Shown here piece after piece: positions 45,240-59,243 of a stretch of DNA of 64,000 bases. The translations under genes were made by a program, and so were the position numbers. Numbering within the stretch: the first letter of the stretch is position 1; each line of letters opens with the position of its first letter. The stretch lies in assembly GCA_015680685.1 (NCBI GenBank), contig MNCI01002152.1, forward strand, positions 249,344 through 313,343. The letters are read 5' to 3'. The DNA comes from Gnetum montanum (taxonomy: Eukaryota; Streptophyta; Gnetopsida; Gnetales; Gnetaceae). Below the pieces are notes generated by a model. It had not been told where the DNA came from, searched no databases, and saw only the letters and a list, made by a program, of their open reading frames with translations.

Positions 45240-47596
45240 TTATCATCAATATTACATGGGATAATAACCAAAAAACTAAATCACTAAGGATGATAAATGA
45301 GAAATCCAGAGTGTATGATCTAGGGGATCTAAGGGTCCATTTTCCAAACACTCAACCATGAGTTCAGTCATGAGAGAGATGCCTTACCTTAACTTAGGAA
45401 TTAATAAGTTCTTTTCAAATTTCTATTTTCTAATTCTTTTTGATTTATAATTTCTTGTTATACCTGTTCACATTTCTTACCAATTTTCACATTCTATAAT
45501 ATCTTTTCATTCTTTTGTATGTTTTGATTTCTTAATCTCTTTATATTATTTAATATTTTCCAAATTCCTCTTTTATTTTACCATTTTCTATAATTTGAAT
45601 TATCCATTTTGTGCATATTTTTGTTAATTTTTCAATAAAGTGCAAGGAATAAAGTAAGACGTAGTCCCAGTAAGATGAAGATTGCCCCATATTATCTAAT
45701 CATAAGGGATAGATTACCTATACAATGAGGCCATGACACCCATCCACCCATTCCAACAATAAAAGCTTCTTACCATGGCCATAATGATATTCTTCTCATA
45801 ATAAAACTAAGAATAAACTTGTGATCATTATGCCTAGACAAAAAAGGGAAGAATCAAGTGGTAATGACAAGGATGTGACATCAAGGGAACTTGTGGATTC
45901 TCTTGGATTACTACTATGGATTCTATCTTGTTGTTAAGGATGTATTTTTTCTTGAAGATCTAATAAAAATGGGAGTAAGAGTACAATAATTGTTGCAAAG
46001 AGTACAATAAGTGTTGCCTTATAATGTCACTAGAAAGACATGTTACCCATGCTTGTAGGTAGTCCTTTGGTAAGGCCGACATAGTCAAAAATAAAATTCA
46101 TGCACATAATAAATTTTTTGGGGATCCCACTGCAAAGACATGTTACCCATGCCTGAAGATATGTGGCTTCTAAAGAATCTCAAAAATAAAGAGTGTAACA
46201 AATAAACTCCTTCCTTGAACAACACACCAAGTGGTGAAACACCTTGCAATAGTGGTAGTCTTATGGTTTTGAATCCTAGGGATAAAACAATGCAATGTCA
46301 CTGGTAAGTGGTTTGAACTTGGTTTGAATCTTAGATAGAAAGGCTAATAATTACTTTAATCATAAAGTACACGTAAGAATTCATTATGCCTATGGTAAGA
46401 TACCTCATGTCATATTTTCAATAATCTCTTCTACAGTCCATTTCATCTCATTACATATTTCATCATAACCTTATGGTTTTGTATAATATAGTGAGATTTT
46501 CCAAATCTATTGATACTAACATGTGTTTTTTGCTAGATAGGTATGTCTTACATTCAACTCCTTGAGTAATTACAGACACTTTTAACCATGGTTATACATG
46601 GGAACTAACGGTTGGAGCCTACTTTAGGGAGGCCCCACTTGTATAATTGTTGTATCTCATACTTGACAAAAAATTACACATCATCTTGTACCTTTTGAAA
46701 TAATCAAGACATAATAAACACTCCCCATATCATCTTCAAACCTATCCATCAACTCTGAACATTCAATCTATCTCAAATTGACCCAATAAACTTTCATTAC
46801 TTGAGATTCCTTTCTTAGGAACTTTGAATGCCAAAGTTTTGAAAACTAAGCATCATTAATGATCCAAGACCCTTTGGACAAGCTTCACGTCTTCCAAAAA
46901 TTTCAATTGACTCATTTTCCCCAAAAAATTCAACAAAAAAATGGAAATTTTTTTATGGTGACATCATAGCTATGATGTTGTTGCCCATGCGATGTTGCAT
47001 CTACAATGACTCATCTGTAACATTGTGCACATAAAAATAGTATATATATGCATAGGAGGTAGCAAAATTTTCCATTCATTCATTTTATAGCAAGAGAAGT
47101 TTTTGTAGTTTTCTCTTTGAGCACTTTCAAGCTAACTTTACAAGGTCATAACTTCATCTACATAGCTTCAATTTTTTAAGTTCTTGAACCTTGTTGATTC
47201 TAGAGTGCTCAACTTAGTCATGGAGGGTATATTGTGAGGTACATTTGGAAACTTGGGCCAAAAATTTTCTAACTCATGGAAGATATTATAAAGGATAAGT
47301 ATAAGAAATTAATAAGAAGATCATCATTAATCAATCAAACCTAAGCTAAAGAACCTAGTTAATTCTCCTAATAAACTATACCAACCATTTTAGGACATAA
47401 TAACAAGGTAATGATAATTATAGGAGGTCTTAATAGTAAAGGATATAATACTAAAAAGGTTTCATTTTGAAAATTTCTCTAACTCTGTAGTTATAATGAG
47501 ATAAGAACTTGATCTAACCAAGAGTACGAGGAAGATGAGGAACTATTATGAATCGATTTAAACACTTTAATAATTTCAAACTCTTGATGACTGCAG
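45240..47596 (+). other. D spacer between protease and env-like ORF (no RT/IN)
   Basis: A T-rich tract lies at about 45410-45640. The conserved block occurs twice (46028-46060, 46131-46160). 46610-46650 (GGAGCCTACTTTAGGGAGGCCCCACTT) matches A and T. A TATA-like ATAGTATATATATGC lies at about 47038-47052. The region ends GATGACTGCAG before ATG 47597. I searched by eye for RT (IDYR, LDD), RNase H and integrase motifs and saw none. Confidence 0.6.
46028..46160 (+). repeat. Conserved spacer block, two copies (D)
   Basis: 46028-46060 (CACTAGAAAGACATGTTACC then CATGC) and 46131-46160 (TGCAAAGACATGTTACCC then ATGCC) are about 100 bp apart. The shared core is GACATGTTACCCATGCC. Possible RNA signal; role unknown. 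Confidence 0.7.
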
Positions 47597-47934
47597 ATGG
47601 TCTCAAAGAGACTAGCAACTGAAGGATCCTTTTAACATGGAAGAAAAAGACCAAGAGGCCATGAGAGAAGCTAAGAGAGAGAACAAACTCCACAATCATA
47701 AGATGCAAAGTAGGAAGCCCAATCATTTAGCATTCATCAACAAACTCCCACCATTGAGTACTTAGCCAAAGGAAAGGTAGAATCATTGCCTATACTTGAA
47801 CAATGGTAGTGGCTCACATTGTCTCTAGAATGCCTTCAAGCCATACAAGGAAAATCTCTAATGTCCATGGTCTTCATGGAATTGAACTTTGGTCCTTTTA
47901 TGGAGTTTTCTCTAGAAGCTATGAAGACACAACT
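47597..47934 (+). pseudogene. D env-like ORF, part 1
   Basis: ATG 47597 follows CTGCAG as in copy A. The segment 47819-47934 (LECLQAIQGKSLMSMVFMELNFGPFMEF, EAMKTQL) aligns with A near 4330-4415 and T near 59935-60010. It is cut by T at the target site CAACT; part 2 is 63578-64000. Confidence 0.65.
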
Positions 47935-48729
47935 TGATATTTCATCATCGATGGCCTATGTTGATGCATATGTGTCAATGTGGTGTCTTAATCTACCTAT
48001 ATAAATGTTCATACCCATCACATTTATGACATCATTAAATCCATAAATTATGGAAGTTCTTATAGTTTATTTCTCAATAGTTAGAATATTTTTTTTAGTT
48101 CCTGTAGTAGGAGTCAAAAAGTATATGGATCCTTATTCAAGCATTAATGTACTTGGACACTTCAATGTGATGGCAATAAAGATGAACTTCTTGAAATACC
48201 TTGCAACATTTGGAAATAGCATAATGTTTACTTTAATGCACTTTATTATTCATGAAATTTACTTCAATGCTCATTGGTTAATTAAATAAGACTAATTAAT
48301 TCACATAAGTACAACCAAATTGAACATAACTTTAATACTTGGTAATCCTAGCAGTGACTCACACTTGATAACCTAGCAGCAATATAATGTGTTCAAGATG
48401 TGTACAGTAGGTGGGACTGGATGCTTATGTCAGGAAATAGGTTAAGAAATTAGATAGTTTATTAAATTAATTAATACTTAATTACTTTATTTTACACTTA
48501 GGGTAACATAGAAAAAAATATAAACTTATAAAAATCATGTGCCTTAGTTACACTTAACCATACGCTTGTACTTATATAAGTGAAACCAAGAAGACAATGA
48601 TCATATCCCTAGATTCACTATCCTAGATAATGTGCATTTAGAGAGCTAAATTCTATGGAATTTGATTGGATTATGCATGAACACTTGTAATTCATATGTT
48701 TGGGTGTAGGGTATACTTGTCACTCATCA
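47935..48729 (+). repeat. 5' LTR of T (795 bp)
   Basis: Starts TGATATTTCATCATC, ends CACTCATCA. TATATAAA at 47998-48005. It lacks about 40 bp of the repeat region before the TATA box relative to the 3' LTR. Confidence 0.9.
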
Positions 48730-48748
48730 TTGGCATTGTTGCTAGGGA
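48730..48748 (+). promoter_or_regulatory. Primer-binding site of T (tRNA-Asp-like)
   Basis: TTGGCATTGTTGCTAGGGA directly after the LTR, nearly the same as the site in D (TTGGCAATGTTGCTAGGGA). Confidence 0.75.
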
Positions 48749-48877
48749 CTTTAGTTAGCTACATGCACTACCTAGGAAGTTTGTAAAATTATTAAATGAT
48801 GTTTTAATGAATCATAAGGCCACATCATTGAGATAAATAATAATAACATACACAAACTATTTTCCTTAAGAACTAAC

Positions 48878-50610
48878 ATGGCTTCTTCTCATAGGAAAGA
48901 CTCTCTGCCATTGTTTGTAAGTGGATACAATTAATAATAAGAAGAAGGTCATAAGACACTAGTGTCCCAATAGTTCAAAGTGGTATATACTCATCTAGAT
49001 GAGTATACTTTGGACTTCACCTTCATCCTACATTAAGATGAGTAGCTACAGTGGAGGAACATGGAAGACAACATCATGTTGTCTCTCGACCAATTTGTTC
49101 CTACAATGCTCTTAAACAATCTTATCAAGTTGGGAATTACTAGACTTAATTCTAAATACGAAGTGCAAGATCATGCCTATTGGGATTATCATCCCACAGA
49201 GGCATAGAAAAAGAAAGATCAATAGATGGAGGCCCAATAAAGACCACAAAAGGTAAAAAGGGTCCTACCCAATTTTTATTGTAGACACATAAAGAAGGGA
49301 AGGACTTCCTTTTAGGGAGGTCTTAATACATTGATTCTCATCCTCTATTTGATGAGGAGGCCCTTAAACAGCAGATACAGTCAGTTGTAACCAAGCTTGG
49401 TTTTTCAAATAATGGATCTCATAATTAGAGAGCCTCGAAAGGGGGTAGCTAGGGTAGAAACGAGAATAAGCACTAGGATAAGGAAAAACATGGTAACTAT
49501 GGTAGGAACTAGAGAAGATAAAGTAGCATACATCATACTAGTGGTGGCTTCCCTTCCTCTTTTCCTTCTTCATCCTTATTGTTTTCCTCCTCCAACTCCA
49601 ATTGGAGCTACAGAGACAAGAAGGACCATGATGGAGGTGAGTGATGGGATTGGGATGATTGCTGATCCCATTGTAATGATAGAGACAATGGGAATGAGTA
49701 GTGAAGAGATGATTAGAACAAAGAAAGAAGGGACAATAGGGATCATCATAGGCCTCATGGTTATGATAGGGGCCACCTTGACTGCTATCAATATGATGGG
49801 CCCTTGCTGGTAACGAGAAACTTGTGGAACATTGTAGAGGTCGTTAGGATCCCAACAAGGCATGTGAAAGATAGATATGTTAAATGGTTGGATATGAATA
49901 ATATCCTTAAATTTAAAAGGGGATATAATTCATATCCACAAAATAATTTGTAAGAATTTCATGATTCTTGTGCCTTATAGAATATGGAATATGAATGGAA
50001 AAAATTGAAGCTATTTTTAGGACACTTGTCAAAGAAGTTAAAAGTTGGCACTAGTCCTTGGAACTAGAATCAATTTGAAGGTGGAGTAAAATGCTTAAAA
50101 TATTTAATGATAAGTACCAAAAGTACTCTCAAGTGTCCAAAGGAAAATCCAAGGATGAAAATAGAAAACTCATGAATCCTTGGATGTGGCCATGGACAAG
50201 TACTACTCTTTGTTATACCGATCCTAGGCCATGACTATTCTCAAAAGGACTAGACACAACCATATCATTGATGGGCTTCAAACTAAAACAAGAATAACTC
50301 TTAGGATCTATGCCTAAGGGAGGCTTTCAGAGTTAAGGACCCATAAGATCCAAAGGCTAATTGAGTAAGTGGCTAAAGAAAAAGGTTAGCTAAAAAAGAG
50401 AGAAAATGTAGAAGAGTATAATAAAGGCCCCTTCCTCTACAAAAGGGAGGTTTGTTTCTATGACAATGAGGGGGAGACATCACTTGATGAATTTGTATAA
50501 GAAAAAAATTTACCATTACAAAAATATGTATATGAAATATCAACTAAAGTTGATAAAATGTTAGACTTCTTGGATGAAAAATTTCAAACTACTCTAAGAA
50601 TTGCTTAGGA
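48878..50610 (+). pseudogene. T gag, part 1
   Basis: The start MASSHRKDS at 48878 is shared with D. FTFILHQDEQLQWRNMEDNI follows. A Ser/charged linker lies near 49540-49800 (KKDHDGGE, RDDHHRPHGYDRG in the working frame). The capsid-like core (EWKKLKLF, then IIDGLQTKTRITLRIYA, ENVEEYNKGP) lies at about 49980-50450. It is cut at 50610 by a solo LTR and resumes at 55744. Stops and frameshifts are present; the long plus frame at 49397-49813 is not the coding frame. Confidence 0.7.
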
Positions 50611-53600
50611 GAACACCCCATCCTAGCTAGGGCATGATGATGCTTAGGATAAAGTAATCTTACAATTAAAACATGATAACTAAAAACCAATGATGTGTAG
50701 AATACATAATATTAAGAAAGGTGAAACTGCATAGAAATTTCATACCACACCAGTAACTAAACATATATTTCAATTTATAAAACTACATGTCTCTACATAA
50801 ATCAAATTATGCACTACTTTGCTAAAATACAAAAACACATAAACATCATCATCGTATATATAAGAGTACAAATAGTTTCATATAATGATACATAGTCCAT
50901 ACTATTGTGCATGAAAATATACATTAATTAAGCATTGAATATTTTCCCCTGCTCTACTCTTCCTATCTGTGCTTGTTTATGCTCCTGCACCTGTAACACC
51001 CTGCCCTAGCTAAGGTAAGGTGATGCCAAGGATCAAGTAATCTTAGCATGGAAACATGATAACTAAAACCAATAATGCATAGAATATATTATAATAAGAA
51101 AGGTCAAATGGTATAGAACTTTCCTGCCACACCAAAAACTCAACATACATAAAGCAAACTATACACTACTCTGCTAAAATACAAAAACACATAAACCTCA
51201 TCATCGTATATAGAAGAGTATAGAGACTTTCATGCAAGGATATCTAGTCCACAATACTATACATAAAAATACACATCAACCTAGCACTAAAGATTTTCCC
51301 CTTCTCTACCCTTCCTCCCCATGCTTGTCTAGGCTCTTACACCTTTCACCTATAATGAAATAAAGTTAGTACATAACTGAATGGAAAGCCTTTACACTTC
51401 CCCTACTAGATGGTTGACAAATTCTACACTAGAGGAGAGGAGTGGGGTACAAGGCAACTTGCAACAATTGTTAGTCTTTTGCGTTCTAAAAACAACACAC
51501 ACCATATCACCCATAATTTTAACATACTACCATACAATCATAGATAATTCCATGGTCTAACATCATCTATCTTGCCCATGTCATTATATCCATGATATAC
51601 TATTAAACAATCCATGATCCACACAATCATAATCCAATCAGAATACATATGATCAATGATATGACTCACAAACTAATACTATCACATACATAGCCCATGT
51701 GGTGGTTAGTGGATCCACACTCAATGTAGCATGTGAAACATTGCCATGAGTACTCATAACAACCACTCCCTATAGGTCTTTTATTGGTCTTTTATTTATC
51801 CAACCAGTGCTAGGATTCGTCAACCTATGACCTACAACCACTATCCTTCTGGAGAATTGGTGATAGGGATGATCACACCTACACTCTCTCACTCTCACGA
51901 TGAGGCCTAAGATAGGAGCCTCACTAATGCATCACAGTGAGGATCAATCCATACTACCTCCAAGGTGTCTTATCACTAATCAGTCCACACCCTCACGTTA
52001 GCACCACCCCTAACAGTTACAATCATTCCATGAAAACAATACCATGATGCAACAGAACAACATGAAGACCTCGATATGACAAAATAATACCATATTTCTC
52101 AAAGACACATACTTCTATATAGATGATCAGTATAGTAACCTTCAAAATGAGATATTCCCAAAGAAAAACTAATTCCACGATTATAAAGTACTTTCCAAAA
52201 TGATCCCAATGACACTAATTTTACCTAAATTAGACTCCTGGAAGCAATGTTATGTATGTTTAAGGTTTGATTAATAAAATAATATTTAATTACCACCAAA
52301 AAGGATTGGAATGCCTAAATATGCTCATGCCCTAATAGATCCCAAAAATAGCATATTCCAATCATATGAGTCTAATGAACACCACATATCCTATGCTACA
52401 AGTCCAAATCATCCCCTATATTGCATATATATTAATCCATAATTCATAACCAAAATTAGACAATTTTGGGAAAATAGAAAAAATAACATGTCCAAGCTCA
52501 ATCCCTAAGCTATCTGCCCCACATGCCCACATTGCATAATCATAGATACTAATCCAACAAAAAAATACAGGGAAAAGGTAAATACAACCCACCAATTAAA
52601 ATTGTCAGGGTAGAAAGGACAAAACAAATAGAAAATCCTAAAAAATCTAGTAGGACTCCCTTTTTCTTCCAACAAGTTCTACACCCACGTCGATATGATC
52701 ACAGTAATCCCAAATCCAAGTTTAGAGAGAGTAAAAATCATCCACAAGTTTCAGAATCTAGAAAAAAGAAGATAGCAAAAAGAAAAATGGAGAAAATAGA
52801 GTCCTATGTATTTTTGTTTTTGCGAATAAGAAAAAAATAGAACCGAAAATCCAATTCTCTCACAAGTAGTGGTGAGGTGGTGCCATGAAAAAGATGAAAC
52901 ATAAAACATATACTTTATGTTAAATAATATAATGATGCACTTTTCTCATGTGACATGAGGTTACTTTTTGTTTTTTCATTTGCATTATTTATTTATTTTT
53001 ATTTTTTTATGAACGAACAATTTTCATAAGCTAATATATTTTTCTCCTCTACAATTAATATTGTAAACTTTAAACCTACGTAATAAACACATCGGGACTT
53101 CAAATAAAAATTCATTTGAACCTATGAGATCCTTATCATACGCTCTACACACTCACATGCCAAAACCACACCTAAACATCATGCAATATAGTGCTATAGT
53201 ACAAATGTTAAAATACTAAAATTGCACATAAAACATAAAAATATACCAGATAGATGCTCTTATACCCTAATCCAACACCCCTGCTAGCAACATCACCTAT
53301 CTAACACATCACATAGGGCTATTGTACATAATCACGTTAGTTAAGCATGTAAAGACATCATAATCATAATATAAAGACAAAGCTTCATAATATATAAAAT
53401 ACATTAACTCATCCTTGAAAACCTATGGGGACTCCACATGTCATGTATAAATCATAAACAAATGACCATACCTACTATCTCTAGATGGGATTTAACAACA
53501 CCTTTCACTTGAAATTAAATAAAGTTAATACAGAGTCGAGTGGTAAGCCTTTACACTTCCCTTGCTAAATGGTTGATAAGTGTTGTACTAGAGGAGAGGA

Positions 53601-55738
53601 GTGGAGTACAAGGCAACCTACAACGACTATTAGTTGTATGCATGCTCAAAACAAGACACACACCACATTGCCCATAATGCTAACATAATCATTATTGAAT
53701 ATTATAGATGGCTATGATACAATCACAAATAAAGCCATGATCTAACATGATCTATCATGCCCATGTCATCATACCCACGATATACCATTAAATAGTTCAT
53801 GATCCACATAATCATAATCCAATCCTAACACATATTATCAACAATATGACTCGCAAACTAATACTATCATATACATAGCATATGTGATCACTAGCATATT
53901 TGCACTCAGTGTAGCATGTAAAAAATTGTCATGAGTACTCATAATAGCCATTTCTTGCAAGTCTTTTATTTATCCAACTAGTGCTAGGGTCCATCAACTT
54001 GTGACCGTAACTACTAGCCTTTTGGAGGACTAGTGATAGGAATGAATACACCTATTTGATGTACTAGCCATAGGGATGAACACACCTTTGCTCTCCTACT
54101 CTCAAGATGAGGCCTGAAATAGGAGCCTCATTGATGCATCATAGTGGGGGTTAATTCATGCTACCTCCAGGGTGCCTCATCACCAACTAGTCCACACCCT
54201 CATGCTAGCACCACCCACTAACGATCATCACAAGCATCATCACAAATACATGTACACATTCCAGTTACCTTAATAGCACAATATGACAAAACAATACCAT
54301 ATTTCTCAAACTACATGTACTTCCACATAAATGACTACTATAATAACCTTTAAAATGATATATGCCCAAAGAGAAAAAAAATCTTAAAATTAGAAAGTAC
54401 TTTCCAAAATGATACCAATGACAATTTTACCTAGACCCTTGGAAGCAAAGTTATGCACATTTAAAGTTTGATTAATAAAATAATATTTAATTACTAATAG
54501 GAAGGATTGGAACTCCCAAAAAATGCTCATGTCCTAATAAGCCCAAAAATATCATATTCCAATCATACCAGTCTCATCAACATCAGATATCATATTCTAC
54601 AAGTCCACATCATATAATACATCACACATATATTACTATATAATTTGTAACCAAAATTGGACAATTTAAAAAAATAGGCAAAATAACATGTTCAAGCTTA
54701 ATCTTTGAGCTATCTACCCTAGATTCCCACATCACATAATCATATACACCAAGAATATAGGAAAAAGGTAAAGACAACTCACCAATTAAAATTTTTAAGG
54801 TAGAAAAATTGAAATAAGCAAAAAACCATTAAAATTCTAGTAGGACTCCATATTGCTTCAAACAAGTTTTGCACTAATGTAGATATGATCTCAACAATCC
54901 CAAATCTAGGTTCAAAGTAAGCAAAAACCATTCACAAAGCTTAGAATTTAGAAAAATGTGGAACAAAAGAAGAGATAAGAAAGAAAAATGAAAGAATAGG
55001 CTCCTGTGCATTTCTATGGGTAAGAACACATCCATAGGAAAAAAATAAGAAACCCAAAATCCAATTTCTATGGGTAAGAAATGGTGAGGCAGTGGTACAA
55101 AAAATAAATAAACATATAACCTATACTTTTTTTTTACTATATGCTTTGTATTAAAAAAAAACTAATGATGCACTTTCTTTCTCATGTGACATGAGTTCAC
55201 TTTTAAATTTTTTCCTTTTTAATTTATTATTATTATTTTTAAATGAACTATTTTCATAAGCTATATTTATTTTTTCCTCTACAACTAATGTTGTGAACTT
55301 TACTCATGTGTAATAAACACACTAGGACTCCAAATCAAAATCCATTTGAACCTACGAGATCCTTATTATATGCTCTACACATTCACATGATAAAACCACA
55401 CCTAAAAATCACAAAACATAGTGTTATAGTACAAATTCATAAATACCAAAATCACACATAAAGCATAAAGACATACTAGATAAGTGCTCTTGTACCCCAG
55501 TCCAACATGCTTGCTAGCAACACCATCTATCTAACACATCACACAATGCTAGTATACATAGTCACGTTAGCTAAGCATGTAAAAACATCATAATCATAAC
55601 ATAAAGACGAAGCCTCATAACATACAAAATACCTTTACATTACATTAACTCATCCTTGTCAACCCATTGGGACTTCACCTGTAATGTATAAATCATAAGC
55701 ATATTACCATGCCTAATGTCTCTAGATGGGATGTAACA
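50611..55738 (-). repeat. Outer solo LTR of the R1 (Tekay) family in T gag, split
   Basis: Segments 50611-50991 and 53503-55738 together make one inverted LTR of about 2.6 kb, homologous to 14948-17668. The right end is GATGTAACA (element start TGTTACATCCC) and the left end AACACCCCATCC. Flanks TAGGA (50606-50610) and AAGGA (55739-55743) look like a target duplication with one mismatch. No internal region is present, so it is a recombination product (solo LTR). Confidence 0.85.
50992..53497 (-). repeat. Inner solo LTR inserted in the outer one (2,506 bp)
   Basis: It runs from TGTAACACCCTGCC to GATTTAACA on the plus strand, complete by comparison with the R1 LTR. Flanks GCACC (50987-50991) and ACACC (53498-53502) are a near-perfect target duplication. 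The outer LTR reads through (CTCCTGCACC to CTTTCACTTG) when this segment is skipped, matching CTCTTACACCTTTCACC of the inner copy at about 51333. Confidence 0.9.
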
Positions 55739-55743
55739 AAGGA

Positions 55744-57446
55744 GGTAGTGAATGTGATAGAAAGAAGAAAAAAGAAGTTGAATGTGCCCATCATAAGGGT
55801 AAGGACAAAATTATTGTAGTAGAAAAGGTTGGGGATTCTAAAATAGATGATGATAGGTGTGACATCTGTTAGTATGAACATCCTAAGGGATGTTGCCCAA
55901 TTGTGTCACACTTGCAAGAATCCAAGGTGTGTGCATTGAATCATAGATTGGCCAAATGGCAAGCACCTAGAAGGTTTTCTTACACCCCCCAAGGAAACTA
56001 TTGGTAGTTCCACCAATAATCCTAATATTCGATTGGAGCACCACCTCAACCTCATGAATAGTCTCAATAGTGGCAACACTCATAGTTCTGAGGGATGCCA
56101 CCACCAAGGTAGCAATATCCTTTCCACCAACTAGATCCATACGAGTGCTACATTCAATAGCCCATCTTACCATGTTATTCTTCTAGTCACACTTCTAACA
56201 CCATTTCTACCTTTTTAAATATTATAGAGCACCATATCCAAGGGGAGAGTCCCCATTTCCTTATCACCCTTCTTATCCTTCCACTTTTGCGCCTATGTCC
56301 TCAACACCTTTGCCACCTAGTTCACCTATGTAAGGTGAGATCCTAGCACAGCCATAGTAGACACATGTTGTAAGGCCTATAAACATACAACAAACTTCTT
56401 AGTTGAGTGGCTCTAAATAAAGTCCTTGTAAGACATCATTCTTTAAAACCAAAAATTCCCCAAAGTCCTCACAAACATCCATGGCTATGAACCCTACTTC
56501 TACATCATCTGTAGTATCCATTGAGCCTCCTTCAAAACAAAGCACTTTTCAATCGCACACTGCTATGTTGACCAATGTGGTTACTATTTAGATAAAGGCT
56601 AGCTATCTTCCCAAGAAGAGATCTCATCCTAGGAGTCCCCTTATCTATTTGTAGATTGCTAATGAAAAACCTTGTAAAGGTCTTTTGGACTCAAGTGTTG
56701 GAGTCAATTTGATTTCATCGGAGATGTACAAAGCCTAAAACCTTCCTCTACTAAAAGACAATAATATAAGGTTGGAATTGGTAGACCAACTCATAATAGT
56801 TTATTTGGGATTGATTGAGAACATTATGAGCATCATTTGTGGGTGGTCTTATCTTACTAATTTCTTGGTGATTAACGTAAAGAATAGTAGGTGGGGCTTC
56901 CCTATTATCATGAGAAGGGGATGGCTAAGTACTATAGATGCATGGTTGGGGATAAGAGATCTCTCCATGGAAATTTATAGGAAGAATGAATTAGGTAAAA
57001 TAGAGAAGAAGAAAGTTCCATGCATCATGTATAGTGACACAAAGTGCCATTGTATGCACAAACTATGAACCATAAAGAGCATATCACTTTTGACATGTAG
57101 ATAGTGTGCTAATGTCACAATGATTCAAAGGTTCCTATATGCAGTAGCCACTAAGTAACAGGACACTCATTGGTTGAAAACTAAAAGGAAGGATGAACAA
57201 GAAATATGCATGGAACTAGCTGAGAGCCTCAAAAATTCTTGTCTAGAAAGCATGGCTCAAGTGAGGCTAGTTTCTGACCACCATATGCAAGGTGCAAAAA
57301 ATATGATCGTTTTCAACTATTCATCATCTATGGTGGCCCAATTTGTACAACCTAGTATGATAAATAGGTTTGGTATGCCATGTGCACAAATTTCTAATAA
57401 CAAAACACATTTAACAAATAAAGCATGCAAGGCACATACTACATAA
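55744..57446 (+). pseudogene. T gag end, protease and tail
   Basis: It begins with a Lys/Glu-rich stretch (CDRKKKKEVECAHHKGKDK), then a Cys-containing segment (DDRCDIC.YEHPKGC). A Pro/Ser-rich linker (PSYPSTFAPMSSTPLPPSSP) is at about 56265-56325. Retropepsin is at 56640-57000: CKGLLDSSVGVNLI, where DSG has become DSS, then GWSYLTNFLVIN and IIMRRGWLSTIDAWLGIRDLSM. The frame 56772-57068 is open. The tail 57174-57446 (CMELAESLKNSCLESM) ends the ORF. No RT follows. Confidence 0.75.
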
Positions 57447-58410
57447 TGTTATGACCTAGGTTTAGGAAGGAAAAACTATAACAAAATAATAAGGTGCCCT
57501 ACTTAAACCCTACACATATGCCTCAATGCACAAACTTTTGAACATTATGGAAGGAGCCTTTCATTAATCATAAGATATTGCCACTGGGGGCATGCTAATA
57601 TACCAGCCTGATAGCACACATAAAAGAATTATGACCAATTCCTTGCAATGTAAGCCTTTCCTTGAAACCCCTTGATAGGCTTGCAAGCTCAATCCTTCAG
57701 ATATTTCCCTTTCAACTTAGTCATGGGGGAGATGGCCATCCATGTTAGGATCTTATAAAGTGGCTTCTTAGTTTTTAACGTTTTTTGTTTTATACCATTT
57801 TTAGCATGTTTTCCATTTTCTTGAGTCTTTTTCAAATTTTCTATATTCTACCTTATTTTGGTTATTTGAATTTTTCTTATGTTTCTATGCTTTTTCTTTA
57901 TTTCCATCAGGACTTGGTACAAGCTACAGCTACTATTGATGGTGGTTTAAAGTTTATCAATTATTTGAGTGTAAATGGCTGGATTTCATTTTGGAATTAT
58001 AATGTTCACTAATGGAACATTGATTCTTTTCATGTTAACAGGTAGTGAGTCCATTTCATCCATCACTCCAATCAAGTCTATGGTGCTTCCTCATTTTGGA
58101 AATCTAAGGTCCCTTTTTAATAAGAACTTATAATGAACTGGTGACCTTTGTACTTTCCAAGCTTGGGATGAATTAAGTGGATTGAAAAGGGTGTGACTTC
58201 AAAGGGATTTTTCACTTTTGTGCTTACCTACCGTCTAAGTTACATGAGTGTTTCCATGGATTTCTCATCACTCCACTATTGACTAATAATAAGAAGCAAA
58301 GTCTTTGCATGGTGTGGTTTCCATTCAAGAAAAAAAAAACAAAGAAAAAGAATGGAAATTCAAAGCACACCCCTTAGACATAATAACAAGCTACAAGTAT
58401 TAGTTATGAT

Positions 58411-58443
58411 GCTAGAAAGACATGTTATCCATGCCTAAAGGTA
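58411..58443 (+). other. Conserved spacer block (T copy)
   Basis: GCTAGAAAGACATGTTATCC then ATGCCTAAAGGTA. Flanking bases also align with D (ACAAGT.TTAGTTATGATG against ACAATAAGTGTTGCCTTATAATG). Confidence 0.7.
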
Positions 58444-59243
58444 CCCCTCTATCTAAGGTCCTCTTCACTTCCTACTTCTCTTTTATTCTCCTTTAGGAAT
58501 GGTGTGTGGTCTATGGGGATGTTCTTATTTCTTGGAGGGTGGCATGATCTCAAGTATCAATGTGAAGTCACTAGAAGTAGATGGTATTAACTTGGACTAA
58601 GCAAGGTGGTCCACTGGTCATATTTAATCACATCTTCCACAAGGGACTTCATGTGACCACCATGGGAAACTCTATTTCATTCTCTTATCCACTAATTCTT
58701 TCCATACACCATCTCACTACCTATTTTTATGATTGTTTCAATGGTTTCATTAGTAAAAAATTAACATTCTTTGATGAATTCTTTGGTGATTTGATCTTTA
58801 ATGATCCACAACCATTAATAATCCTTAGGACCCATGGACTTCTTGGTTTGAGGGCATGCAAGGGCATTAAGAGCATAAGCCTACTATGAGGAGGATCCAC
58901 TTGCATACTCCTTGGTTGGGATGGTTAAGTTCTGTATCCCTTAGACATTTTTCTCTCAAATCCTATGCATTCCACATCAATTTCATCTAGTTTTGAACTC
59001 CTTAACCAATAAAAGTTGACTCAAATATCCTTTTTTTTTTTGCATAGTCTAAACCCTCTTTAAAAATTTTGTAGTATTCTAGGTTTTTTTTTTGGCTTTC
59101 TTTGGACTCCAATTTCATTAAAAAAATCCTTACTTTTACTTAGTTTCTAAATTGATTTTTTTTTTCTTTTAGCTATGTTGATGCATCCTTATCAATGCAG
59201 TGCAATGCGTTGACACATCCTCATCAATGTAGCATAAAAGGCC

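Noticed and set aside
49397-49813. Longest clean frame of the plus strand in T gag (138 codons)
   Set aside because: It is an alternative frame of the charged Gag linker; the working frame is offset and aligns with D gag.
58581-58889. 102-codon frame in the T spacer as a possible extra gene
   Set aside because: Not conserved as an open frame in D or A although the DNA aligns in part; treated as spacer.
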